Shown piece after piece: positions 9,863 through 19,100 of a DNA stretch of 64,000 nucleotides. Origin of the DNA: RPQJ01 sp963846885 (GTDB lineage: Bacteria > Pseudomonadota > Gammaproteobacteria > Steroidobacterales > Steroidobacteraceae). The first letter of the stretch is position 1. Every line of letters begins with the position of its first letter. The DNA lies in contig CAWJXS010000007.1 in assembly GCA_963846885.1 (NCBI GenBank), positions 124,001 to 188,000 of the forward strand. Reading direction: 5' to 3'. Both the position numbers and the translations under genes were made by a program. The notes under the pieces were generated by a model. The model was not told the DNA's origin and did no database searches. It was given only the letters and a program-made list of their open reading frames with translations.

Positions 9863-10608
9863 GTGGCACGCGGCGGGTTCACCTCGAACCTGCCTTCCTG
9901 CTGCATCACTACCCGTGGCGCGATACGAGCAGGATCCTCGAGCTCATGACCCGCACCCACGGCCGGGTCTCCGTCTTCTCCCGCGCCTCGCGCCAGTCGG
10001 GATCCACGGCGACCGGCGGGGCGTTGCAGCCGTTCACGGAATCACTGGTGTCGTGGAGCGGCCGCGGCGAGGCAGGGCACCTCACCGCCGCCGAGCGTGT
10101 CCGGCCACCCGCATCGCTGGCCGGCGATCGACTCATGAGCGGCTTCTACGCCAACGAGCTGCTGCTGAAGCTGCTGCAACGGAACGATCCCCATCCGGCC
10201 TTGTTCGATGCCTACGCGGGCCTGGTCGAACGCCTGTTTGCGGCCGGCCACGATCCCGGGCGCGCCCTGCGGCTGTTCGAGAAGCGCCTGCTCGACGAAC
10301 TCGGCTGGGGCCTCAACCTCGAGCACGAGGCGACCAGCGGCGAACCGCTGCAGCCGGGGCGCAGTTATCGCTACGGCATCGAGGGCGGCGCGGAGCCCGT
10401 CGATGGAGTGGCGGAGGGATCCCTGATATTTTGCGGCGCGTCGCTGCTCTCGCTTGCGCGGGAGGAACTCGACGATCCGCGCAGCCTGGCCGATGCGCGC
10501 AGGCTGTTGCGGGCGGCGCTGGACCGGTTGCTCGACGGCCGGCCGCTCCGCACACGCGAGGTGCTGCTCGAGATGCGCGCGCATGCCGGCAAGGCGGACG
10601 GAGGTTGA
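9859..10608 (+). CDS. recO: DNA repair protein RecO
   Basis: Recombination mediator that with RecR loads RecA on SSB-coated gaps. The N-terminal OB-fold (VHLEPAFLLHHYPWRDTSRI) and GFYANELLLKLLQRNDPHP are characteristic, as is the helical LRLFEKRLLDELGWGLNLE segment. The 249 residues are normal. Zinc-type cysteines are absent, as in E. coli RecO. The start overlaps the era stop (ATGA). The stop is followed immediately by the ribosome-binding region of pdxJ. Confidence 0.94.
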   Translation: MSGTRRVHLEPAFLLHHYPWRDTSRILELMTRTHGRVSVFSRASRQSGSTATGGALQPFTESLVSWSGRGEAGHLTAAERVRPPASLAGDRLMSGFYANELLLKLLQRNDPHPALFDAYAGLVERLFAAGHDPGRALRLFEKRLLDELGWGLNLEHEATSGEPLQPGRSYRYGIEGGAEPVDGVAEGSLIFCGASLLSLAREELDDPRSLADARRLLRAALDRLLDGRPLRTREVLLEMRAHAGKADGG

Positions 10609-10612
10609 TCCA

Positions 10613-11371
10613 TTGCAGCTGACCCACCCCATCAAGCTCGGCGTGAACATCGATCACGTCGCCACGCTGCGCCAGGCGCGGCGCGCACCGTATCCCGATC
10701 CCCTGCATGCCGCGCTGGTCGCCGAGCAGGCAGGCGCGGACAGCATCACGCTGCACCTGCGCGAAGACCGCCGCCACATCCAGGACCACGATGTGCATCG
10801 CTTCCGGGCTTCGCTGCAGACGCGCATGAACCTGGAGATGGCCGCCACCGACGAGATGATTGCGATCGCACGCCAGGTGTGCCCGCAGGACGTGTGCCTC
10901 GTGCCGGAAAAGCGCACGGAGGTGACGACCGAGGGCGGGCTCGACGTGGCGGGGCAGAAGGCGCGCCTCAAGGACTATTGCGCGGCGCTGCGCGAATGCG
11001 GCGCGCGCGTGTCGATGTTCATCGATCCCGACCCTGCGCAGATCGAAGCCTCGCTCGAGATCGGCGCGCCCGTGATCGAGCTGCACACCGGCGCCTATGC
11101 CGATGCCACCGGACAGCAGCAGGCCCGGGAGCTGATGCGCCTGGTGCATGGAGCACGTCACGGCGCGCAGATCGGGCTGACGGTGCATGCGGGGCACGGC
11201 CTGCATTACCACAACGTGCAACCGGTCGCGGCGGTCCCGGAGATCGTCGAGCTCAACATCGGTCACGCGCTCATCGCGCGCGCGGTGTTCGACGGCCTCG
11301 CCGCGGCGGTGCGCGAAATGCGCCGGCTCATGGTGGAGGCCCGTCGCGGACTCCCCACGAGCGCGCCCTGA
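10613..11371 (+). CDS. pdxJ: Pyridoxine 5'-phosphate synthase
   Basis: Condenses 1-deoxyxylulose 5-phosphate with 3-amino-2-oxopropyl phosphate to form pyridoxine 5'-phosphate. The TIM-barrel landmarks are LGVNIDHVATLRQAR at the N-terminus, ADSITLHLREDRRHIQDHD, LVPEKRTEVTTEGGLDV and AGHGLHYHNVQPV. The start is probably a TTG preceded by ggaggttgatcca, since no ATG lies between recO and the conserved N-terminus. It is 252 residues long. acpS follows 21 bases later, as in E. coli. Confidence 0.96.
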   Translation: MQLTHPIKLGVNIDHVATLRQARRAPYPDPLHAALVAEQAGADSITLHLREDRRHIQDHDVHRFRASLQTRMNLEMAATDEMIAIARQVCPQDVCLVPEKRTEVTTEGGLDVAGQKARLKDYCAALRECGARVSMFIDPDPAQIEASLEIGAPVIELHTGAYADATGQQQARELMRLVHGARHGAQIGLTVHAGHGLHYHNVQPVAAVPEIVELNIGHALIARAVFDGLAAAVREMRRLMVEARRGLPTSAP

Positions 11372-11392
11372 GCGCCCGCCGGTGGCTCGCCC

Positions 11393-11788
11393 GTGATCTT
11401 CGGCATCGGCACCGACGTCGTGCAGCTGGCCCGCGTCGAGGAAACGTACGCGCGTCACGGCGAGCATTTCGTGCGCCGGCTGCTATTGCCTGAAGAAGAG
11501 GCGGGGTTTCGCAACTACAAGCGCCCGGTGCGTTTCCTCGCGATGCGCTTCGCGGCCAAGGAAGCCATCGTGAAGGCGCTGGGCACGGGCTTCGCGCACG
11601 GCATCTGGATTCGCGACGTCGGCATCGCGCCGAACGCCTGGGGCCGGCCCGAAGTCATCTGGTCGGAACGGGGCCGGGCGGTGCGCGACCGGCTGGGCGC
11701 GGGCGAAGGCCATGTCACGCTCACCGACGAGGCGGGCCTGGTGGTGGCGGTCGCAGTGCTGATGAAGCGAGTGGAGCAGCCAGGATGA
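11393..11788 (+). CDS. acpS: Holo-[acyl-carrier-protein] synthase
   Basis: Transfers the 4'-phosphopantetheine of CoA to the acyl carrier protein. IFGIGTDVVQLARVE at the N-terminus carries the metal-binding Asp, and RFAAKEAIVKALGTG carries the second conserved Glu and Lys. The 131 residues match the family. The start is GTG. The last four bases overlap the next gene in ATGA. It is the last member of the rnc-era-recO-pdxJ-acpS series. Confidence 0.96.
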   Translation: MIFGIGTDVVQLARVEETYARHGEHFVRRLLLPEEEAGFRNYKRPVRFLAMRFAAKEAIVKALGTGFAHGIWIRDVGIAPNAWGRPEVIWSERGRAVRDRLGAGEGHVTLTDEAGLVVAVAVLMKRVEQPG

Positions 11789-12576
11789 GCATGATCAACA
11801 ACGTCTTCGCGTTCGACATCGAGACCGTCCCGGACGTCGAGTTCGGGCGCCGGTTGCACGGGCTCGAGACGCTGACGGACAAGCAGGCGGGCTACGTCAT
11901 GCACACGCGCCAGCGCGAGCAGACGGGCAGCGAGTTCCTCTCGCTCGAGCAGCAGCGCATCGTCGCGATCTCGATCGCGATGCGTTCGCGCGACGGCTTC
12001 AAGGTCTGGAGCGTCGGCGAGCCCGATTCCAGCGAAGCCGACCTCGTGCGCCGCTTCTTCGACGGCATCGAGCGCCTGGCGCCGACGCTGGTCAGCTGGA
12101 ACGGCGCTGGCTTCGACCTGCCCGTGCTGCATTACCGCGCCTTGCGCCACAAGGTGCAGGCCCACCGCTACTGGGAGATGGGCGACCTCGACCCGTCGTT
12201 CAAATGGAACAACTACATCAGCCGGTTCCACTGGCGGCACATCGACCTGATGGACGTGCTCGCGGGCTTCCAGGGACGCGGACGCGTGGGCCTCGACCAG
12301 ATGTCGCAGCTGCTGGGCTTTCCCGGCAAGCTCGGGCTCAAGGGCGACGGCGTCTGGGACGCGCATCTCGAGGGCCGCAGCGAGGACATCCGCAACTACT
12401 GCGAGACCGACGTCGTCAACACGTTCCTGATCTACCTGCGGTTCGAATTGATGCGCGGACGCCTCACGCACGAGGAACACGACCAGGAAGTCGAGCTGGT
12501 GCGCGCGGGGCTGCTGGCGGCGCAGAAGCCGCACCTGCAGGAGTACGCGGACGCCTGGGCCAGGTGCGCTGGGTGA
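11785..12576 (+). CDS. DEDD-family 3'-5' exonuclease (PolB-like)
   Basis: Predicted polymerase-B-like 3'-5' exonuclease of 263 residues with three DEDD motifs: FAFDIETVPD (residues 8-17, D and E), NGAGFDLPVLHYR (second D), and the final YCETDVVNTFLIY block with the last Asp. There is no polymerase domain, as in this stand-alone family. It is co-transcribed with acpS and precedes rlmD by 8 bases. The biological substrate of this family is not established; proofreading or RNA trimming are both possible. Confidence 0.88.
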   Translation: MSMINNVFAFDIETVPDVEFGRRLHGLETLTDKQAGYVMHTRQREQTGSEFLSLEQQRIVAISIAMRSRDGFKVWSVGEPDSSEADLVRRFFDGIERLAPTLVSWNGAGFDLPVLHYRALRHKVQAHRYWEMGDLDPSFKWNNYISRFHWRHIDLMDVLAGFQGRGRVGLDQMSQLLGFPGKLGLKGDGVWDAHLEGRSEDIRNYCETDVVNTFLIYLRFELMRGRLTHEEHDQEVELVRAGLLAAQKPHLQEYADAWARCAG

Positions 12577-12583
12577 CGCAACC

Positions 12584-13900
12584 ATGAAGCGTCTGCAGAT
12601 GGCCGCGGAGGAGGCCGACATCGTCGACCTCACGCACGAAGCGGCGGGCGTGGCGCGCATCGACGGCAAGACCGTATTCGTCGCGGATGCGCTGCCGGGC
12701 GAGCGCGTGGTGCTGCGCCGCACGCACCGCCAGCGCAAGCTCGATTACGCGATCACGGAGCAGGTGCTGCGTGCCAGCGCCGATCGCGTGCAGCCGCGGT
12801 GTCCGCATTTCGGCTTGTGCGGCGGCTGCGCCCTGCAGCACCTCGCGCCGGATGCGCAGCTGGCTTTCAAGCAGACCCAGCTGGTCGAGAACCTCGCGCG
12901 GCTGGGCGCCGTGCAGGCCGAGCGACTGCTGCCGCCGTTGCGGGGCCCGGTCTGGAACTACCGGCGACGCGCGCGCGTCGGGATCAAGCTGGTCCCGCGC
13001 AAGGGCAAGGTGCTGGTGGGATTCCGCGAGCGGTCCTCGCCCTACGTGGCCGACCTGCAGGAATGCCACGTGCTGGTCGAGCCGGTCGGCGCGCTGATGA
13101 CCCCGCTTGGCCAGATGGTCGAGCAGCTCTCCATAGCGAGCCGCGTGCCGCAGGCCGAAGTGGCCGTGGCCGACGACGCCGTTGTCCTGGTGCTGCGTGT
13201 GCTCGACGCGCCCACGGCAGCCGATCTCGAACGCATGGCTGCGTTCAGTCGCGAACACTCCGTCCGCATCTACCTGCAGCCGGGCGGGCCGGACACGATC
13301 GCGCCGCTCGATCCGGCGAGCGTGCCTGCGCCGCTCAGCTACCGGCTGCCGCAGCACGACGTCACGATCCAGTTCGAGCCGACCGATTTCATCCAGGTCA
13401 ACGGCGCGCTGAACCAGGCGATGGTCGACCGTGCGCTCGAAGTACTCGAGCCCGCGCCCACCGACACCGTGCTCGACCTGTTCTGCGGGCTCGGCAATTT
13501 CTCCCTGCCGCTCGCGCGCCGGGCCGCGCAGGTGGTTGCGGTCGAGGGCGACGCAGCGCTGGTCGGGCGGGCGCGCGACAACGCCGCGCGCAACGGCATT
13601 GCCAACGTCGAATTCCACGTCGCGGACCTCTTCAAGGACGTGGCCGGGCTGCCCTGGACCCGGCGTCGCTACGACCGCGTGCTGCTCGATCCGCCGCGCG
13701 CCGGCGCCAAGGAGATCCTGCCCCTCGTGGCGGGCAGCGGAGCGCAGCGTGTCGTGTATATTTCCTGCCACTCGGGTAGCCTCGCGCGCGACGCGGGACT
13801 GCTGGTCCGGGAACACGGGTTCCGGCTGACGGCGACCGGTGTGATGGACATGTTTCCGCACACGACGCACGTCGAGGCGATGGCGGTGTTCGACCGATGA
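12584..13900 (+). CDS. rlmD: 23S rRNA (uracil(1939)-C(5))-methyltransferase RlmD
   Basis: Methylates U1939 of 23S rRNA using SAM. Order of parts: an N-terminal TRAM domain (DIVDLTHEAAGVARIDGKTV); the iron-sulfur cysteines CPHFGLCGGC; the RNA-binding core; the SAM motif VLDLFCGLGNFSLPLA; DPPRAG; and the catalytic Cys in VVYISCHSGSLARD. The C-terminal HVEAMAVF is typical. The 438 residues match RlmD better than RlmC or TrmA. Confidence 0.96.
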   Translation: MKRLQMAAEEADIVDLTHEAAGVARIDGKTVFVADALPGERVVLRRTHRQRKLDYAITEQVLRASADRVQPRCPHFGLCGGCALQHLAPDAQLAFKQTQLVENLARLGAVQAERLLPPLRGPVWNYRRRARVGIKLVPRKGKVLVGFRERSSPYVADLQECHVLVEPVGALMTPLGQMVEQLSIASRVPQAEVAVADDAVVLVLRVLDAPTAADLERMAAFSREHSVRIYLQPGGPDTIAPLDPASVPAPLSYRLPQHDVTIQFEPTDFIQVNGALNQAMVDRALEVLEPAPTDTVLDLFCGLGNFSLPLARRAAQVVAVEGDAALVGRARDNAARNGIANVEFHVADLFKDVAGLPWTRRRYDRVLLDPPRAGAKEILPLVAGSGAQRVVYISCHSGSLARDAGLLVREHGFRLTATGVMDMFPHTTHVEAMAVFDR

Positions 13901-13939
13901 GGAACCGATGACTGGCAACAGCGCGCAGGTTGGGCGGCG

Positions 13940-14983
13940 ATGACGCTTGGCCCACTGATGGTCGACGTCGCGGGCCTCGAGCTCACGGAGGAAGACCGCC
14001 GCGTGCTCGCGCATCCCCTCGTGGGCGCCGTCATCCTGTTCACGCGCAATTTCGAAAGCTATCCGCAGCTCGAAGCGCTGGTGCGCGAGATCCGCGCCGT
14101 CCGCACGCCGTCGTTGCTGGTGACGGTCGACCACGAGGGCGGGCGAGTGCAGCGGTTCCGGCAGGAGTTCACGGTGCTGCCGTCGCAGCGTGCGATCGGC
14201 CGGGTGTACGACATCGACCCGGAAGCAGGCCGCAGGCTGGCGTGGCAATGCGGCTGGCTGCTCGCCGCGGAGCTGCGCTCGGCAGGCATCGACATGAGCT
14301 TCGCGCCCTGCATCGACCTGGACTATGGCGTCAGCGAAGTCATCGGCGACCGCGCTTATCATCGCGATCCGGAAGTCGTCGCCCGGTTGGGCGTAGCCTG
14401 CATGCAGGGCATGCGCACAGCGGGGATGGCGGCGACCGCCAAGCACTTTCCCGGTCATGGGGCCGTGGTGGCGGATTCGCACAAGGCCCTGCCGATCGAC
14501 CGGCGGCCATTGGCCGAACTCACGGACGACCTGCTGCCTTACCGTCGGCTGATCGCGAACGGGCTGAGTTCCGTGATGATCGCCCACGTGCTCTTTCCCG
14601 AGGTGGACGAGGCGCCGGCCGGCTTTTCCGCGCGCTGGATCCAGCAGGAGCTGCGCGCAGAGCTCGGTTTCACCGGCGCCGTGTTCTCGGACGACCTCAG
14701 CATGGGCGGGGCGGCGTTTGCCGGCACCGTGCCCGAGCGCGCCCGGCGCGCGATCGACGCGGGCTGCGACCTGCTGCCGATCTGCAACGACCGGCCGGCG
14801 GTGCTGGCCACGCTCGCGGAACTCGCGGGTGCGGCGGATCCGCTCAGCCAGGTGCGCCTCGTGCGCCTGCATGGCCGACCGGTGCCGCCACGGGCTGAGC
14901 TGCTGCTGACGGATCAATGGTACGAGTGCCGGCGCGCGATCGACCACTGTCGCGATGCGCCGGCCCTGCAGTTGAACGCATGA
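13940..14983 (+). CDS. nagZ: Beta-N-acetylhexosaminidase NagZ
   Basis: Cytoplasmic family GH3 glycosidase that removes GlcNAc from anhydro-muropeptides during cell-wall recycling. Signatures: DHEGGRVQRFR, SFAPCIDLDYG, TAKHFPGHGAVVADSHKALP (the His/Asp catalytic loop), and VFSDDLSMGGA carrying the nucleophilic Asp. The 347 residues are full length. An upstream ATG at 13908 is in another frame, so the ATG used here is preferred. Confidence 0.97.
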   Translation: MTLGPLMVDVAGLELTEEDRRVLAHPLVGAVILFTRNFESYPQLEALVREIRAVRTPSLLVTVDHEGGRVQRFRQEFTVLPSQRAIGRVYDIDPEAGRRLAWQCGWLLAAELRSAGIDMSFAPCIDLDYGVSEVIGDRAYHRDPEVVARLGVACMQGMRTAGMAATAKHFPGHGAVVADSHKALPIDRRPLAELTDDLLPYRRLIANGLSSVMIAHVLFPEVDEAPAGFSARWIQQELRAELGFTGAVFSDDLSMGGAAFAGTVPERARRAIDAGCDLLPICNDRPAVLATLAELAGAADPLSQVRLVRLHGRPVPPRAELLLTDQWYECRRAIDHCRDAPALQLNA

Positions 14984-15011
14984 ACCACTTCGCAGCGGGG
15001 GAGCCGCCACG

Positions 15012-15890
15012 ATGAACGAAACTGCGACGGCCGCGACGGCCGCCGACGCGGGCATGCTCGAGGAAGTGCTGCGGCATGCCCTCGATGGCATCGCCGTCGT
15101 CGAAACCCGTGACGGCGTCACCCAGGTGACCTACGGCAACGCGACCCTCGCGGCACTGCTGCGACGGTCCGACGACTGGGCGAGGGGACGCCGGCTCGAA
15201 GAGGTTGAAGTCGAGGCGCCAGCCGACCCTAACCTCACGGCCGTGGGCATCGGATCGCGCGTGCGACTGAAGCGGGTCGACGGCACGCTGCTCGATTGCG
15301 AGCGCTGGGCCGTGATGCTCTCGGGCGGGCGCGTCGCGCTGTATTACCGCCCCGTGCCGCGCACGTCGCCGGGCGTGCTGGCCGCTGCGATCGAGCGCTC
15401 CAGCGGCCTCAGCACCGAAGAACAGCTGCTGGAGATGCTCGGGCGCGACTGGTCCATCGGGCAGCGCGACGGGCGCCGCGTGACGCTCATGCATTTCGAG
15501 ATCGACTCGTGGCCCGAGTACCTCGAGATCTTCGGCCGCAGTGCCAGTGACAACCTGCTGCGCCAGGTCGGTCGCACCATTGCATCGGTCATGAAGCGGG
15601 CCAGCGACGTGGTCGCGCGCTCGGGCGCCGGCGGGTTCCTCGTGCTCGGCGTCGCCATGGAGCCTGCGGCCGCGCACGGCTTTGCCGAGCAGATCGTGTC
15701 ACGCGTCCGCTCGCTTGCCCTGCATCACCCGCGCTCGTCCACCGGCCGGTTCCTGACCGTGAGCGTGGGTGTCGTGACGGCGCAGCCGCCGCGCGACGTC
15801 GGTCACCTGCCGCTGCTGGAGGCCAGTCGCGTTGCGGTGGGTGAGGCAAGGCGGCGCGGTGGCAACTGTGCGGTGAGGGGCGAGCTCTAG
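15012..15890 (+). CDS. PAS plus degenerate GGDEF domain protein
   Basis: A 292-residue soluble protein. Residues about 15-115 look like a PAS sensor (LRHALDGIAVVETRDGVTQV). Residues about 140-290 have the GGDEF fold: VTLMHFEIDSWPEYLEIFGR, LLRQVGRTIASVMKRASDVV, then VARSGAGGFLVL where the active diguanylate cyclase motif GG(D/E)EF would stand, and LTVSVGVVTAQPP. The motif reads GAGGF, so cyclic-di-GMP synthesis is not expected; a regulatory or nucleotide-binding role is more likely. It is the last plus-strand gene before an inverted-repeat element and the convergent mfd. Confidence 0.8.
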   Translation: MNETATAATAADAGMLEEVLRHALDGIAVVETRDGVTQVTYGNATLAALLRRSDDWARGRRLEEVEVEAPADPNLTAVGIGSRVRLKRVDGTLLDCERWAVMLSGGRVALYYRPVPRTSPGVLAAAIERSSGLSTEEQLLEMLGRDWSIGQRDGRRVTLMHFEIDSWPEYLEIFGRSASDNLLRQVGRTIASVMKRASDVVARSGAGGFLVLGVAMEPAAAHGFAEQIVSRVRSLALHHPRSSTGRFLTVSVGVVTAQPPRDVGHLPLLEASRVAVGEARRRGGNCAVRGEL

Positions 15891-15926
15891 GGAAGCTCTG
15901 CAAGGTCCGCAAGTGACGCGTTGCGT

Positions 15927-16105
15927 GCGCTCGATCCGGTGCCTGTCACCGAGCTTGGAAAGGCAGACACGCGCTCTGTGACAGGCACCGGATCGAGCGC
16001 TCTGGCAGCGTCGCAGGCTGGCATGTCGCAAGCGTCCGACCCGGGACCGTTCCCAGAGCGCGTGTCTGCCTTTCCAAGCTCGGGGAACGGTCCCGGGTCG
16101 GACGC
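15927..16105. repeat. Interlocked inverted-repeat element (A-B-A' / C-B'-C')
   Basis: Three perfect complementary pairs interleave with no bases between the parts. A (15927-15949) pairs with A' (15978-16000), 23 bp. C (16032-16054) pairs with C' (16083-16105), 23 bp. B (15950-15977), the entire loop of A/A', is the exact 28-base reverse complement of B' (16055-16082), the entire loop of C/C'. A 31-base spacer separates the two hairpins. The element lies between the 3' ends of convergent genes. RNA from either strand could form two hairpins with fully complementary 28-nt loops. Confidence 0.93.
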
Positions 16106-16177
16106 GCCAGCGACTGGTCGCCCTCGCGTGTTCGACGCGCAGTGCCGCCACCGGTCCGTGCGGCGGACCGCAGGTAC

Positions 16178-19100
16178 TCAGTGCCGGGTGACGCAGCGGG
16201 TCAGCTCGTCGAGCAGCTTCTGTGCCGCCGCGAAGCGTTCTTCCAGGTCTTCCCACTTGCCGGTGACGCGGATCTTCTTCGGCCCGTCGAAGCGCATCGT
16301 GCGGTTGCTCTTCTGCAGCAGCAGGATCAACGAGCCGGGGTCGAGCGGAGTTTCGTCGCCGAATGCGACGGAGCCGCTCGCCGCGCCCAGGTCCATGCGT
16401 TCGATCACGAGCGGGTTCGCGACTACACGCAGGCGCGCGATGCGGAAGAGGTTGCGCGCCGGGTCAGGCAACGGCCCGAAGCGGTCGATGGTTTCGGCCT
16501 GCAGGTCGTCGAGTTCGGTGACGGTCTGCACGGACGAAATGCGCTTGTAGAGCACGAGCCGGGCGTGCACGTCGGGCAGGTACGCTTCGGGCAGCAATGA
16601 CGGCACGTGCAGGTCGATCTCGGGGCCGTGGTGCAACGGCTTCTCGAGCTCGGGCGTCTTGCCCGCCTGCATGGCCTTCACCGCGCGTTCGAGCAGTTCC
16701 ATGTACAGCGCGAAGCCGACTTCCTGGATCTGGCCGCTCTGGCCCTCGCCGAGCAGTTCGCCCGCGCCGCGGATCTCCAGGTCGTGCGTCGCGAGCACGA
16801 ACCCCGCGCCCAGGTCCTCGAGCGACTCGATCGCCTCGAGCCGGCGCACGGCGTCGGCAGTCATCGCTGCTTTCGGCGGCGTGACCAGGTAAGCATAGGC
16901 CTGGTGATGCGAGCGGCCGACGCGACCGCGCAACTGGTGCAGCTGCGCGAGGCCGAAGCGGTCCGCGCGGTCGATGATGATCGTGTTGGCCGTGGGCACG
17001 TCGATGCCGCTTTCGATGATCGTCGTGCAGAGCAGCAGGTTCGCGCGCTTGTGGTAGAAGTCGAGCATCACCTGCTCGAGGTCGCGTTCGCGCATCTGGC
17101 CGTGGCCGATCGCGATGCGCGCCTCCGGCACCAGCTCCGCGAGGTGCTGTGCGGTCTTGTCGATCGTCTCGACGCTGTTGTGCACGAAGTACACCTGGCC
17201 GCCGCGGCGCAGTTCGCGCAGGCACGCCTCGCGCACGGTCGGTTCGCTCCACTCGGCCACGAACGTCTTGATCGAAAGCCGCGCCGCGGGCGGCGTGGTG
17301 ATCAGCGACAGGTCGCGCAGGCCGCCGAGCGCCATGTTGAGCGTGCGGGGAATGGGCGTCGCCGTGAGCGTGAGCACGTCGACCTCGGCGCGCAGCGATT
17401 TCAGGCGCTCCTTGTCGCGTACGCCGAAGCGGTGCTCCTCGTCGATGATGACGAGCCCGAGGTCCTTGAACTTGATCCCGGGCTGCAGCAGCCGATGCGT
17501 GCCGACGACGATGTCGACCTTGCCCGAGGCGAGGCCGTCGAGGGCGACCTTCGATTGCGCGCCCGCCCGGAAGCGCGACAGCAGTTCGATCTTCACCGGC
17601 CAGTCGGCGAAACGGTCGGCGAAGGTCTCGTAATGCTGCTGCGCGAGCAGCGTGGTGGGCACCAGCACCGCGACTTGCTTGCCGCCCTGCACGGCGACGA
17701 ACGCTGCACGCAGCGCCACCTCGGTCTTGCCGAAACCGACGTCGCCGCAAACCACGCGATCCATGGGCTTGCCCGAGCGCAGGTCCTCGATCACGGCTTC
17801 GATCGCATTCATCTGGTCGACGGTTTCCTCGAACGGGAAGCCCGCCTCGAAGGCACGCACCTGCTGGTCGTCCACCGTGAAGGCATGGCCCTGGCGCGCA
17901 GCCCGGCGCGCGTAGACGTCGAGCAACTCTGCGGCCGCGTCGCGGATCTTCGCTGCCGCGCGCGCCCGTGCCTTCGACCACTGGTCGCCGCCCAGCTTGT
18001 GCAACGGTGCAGATTCGGCCGGCGCGCCGGTGTAGCGGCTGATGCGTTCGAGCGCCTGCACCGGGACGTAGAGCTTGTCGCCGCCAGCGTACTCCAGCAC
18101 GAGGAACTCGGCGGTCATGCCGCCCGCATCCATGGTCATGAGCCCCGTGTAGCGACCCACGCCATAATCCTCGTGGACGACGGGCGCGCCCGGTCGCAGG
18201 TCGGCGAGCTGCTGGATGATCTTGGCCGGATCGCGATCGGAGCGGCGCCGTCGTCGCTCCTGGCGGGCACGCTCGCCGAACAGTTGCTCTTCGGCGTAGA
18301 TCGTGACCGCCGGTTCGCGCAGCACCACACCCGACGCGAGCGGCGCGACCGTCAGCGCGATGCGCGCATCGCTGGCCAGGAACTCGTGCCAGCTGCCGAC
18401 GACCTTGGCCGTGATGTCGTACGGCCGCAGCAGGTCGAGCAGCAGTTCGCGGCGGCCGGCCGATTCCGCCGCCAGCAGGACGCGCCCCGGCGTCGCGCGC
18501 AAGCGCTCGGCAAAGGCATGCAGCGTTTCCTCGCGGCGCTGGTCGATGCGGGCGGACGGGGCGGGTTGCGTGCCGAAATCCACCGTCGGCACCAGGGCTG
18601 CCGGTTCCAGCGTGCCCGTCTCCGGCGCGGCACCGAGCAGCACGTGCGGACGTGCGCTGGCGGCAGTGAGCCACTCGTCGGCGGGTATGCAGATCTCCGC
18701 CGGGTCGAGCACGGGGTGTTCGATGTCGTAGCGGCGTTCCTCGTGCCGTTCGACCAGCGCGCGCCAGGCGTCGCGCAGCGCGTCGTCGTGAGCGGCCGGC
18801 AACAGGAGCGTGGTGCGCGGCGGCAGGTAGTCGAACAGCGTGGCCGTCTGCTCGAAGAACAGCGGCAGGTAGTACTCGATGCCCGCCGGCGCCAGGCCTT
18901 CGCCCACGTCGCGGTACAGCGGCATGCGCGTGAGGTCGCCCTGGAAGCGCGTGCGGAAGCGCCGGCGGAAATCCTTGATCGCGTCCGGCGCCAGGCTGAA
19001 TTCGCGCGCCGGCAACAAGTCGAGGCGCGCCAGCTTCTCGAGCGAGCGCTGTGATTCCGCGTCGAAGCTGCGGATGCTGTCGATCACGTCGTCGAACAGG

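Noticed and set aside
12464..15121. Open frame of about 885 codons on the minus strand opposite rlmD and nagZ
   Set aside because: Antisense shadow of two clearly conserved genes; no recognisable motifs.
16607..19054. Open frame of about 815 codons on the plus strand opposite mfd
   Set aside because: Composition is that of an antisense shadow and mfd is complete on the other strand.
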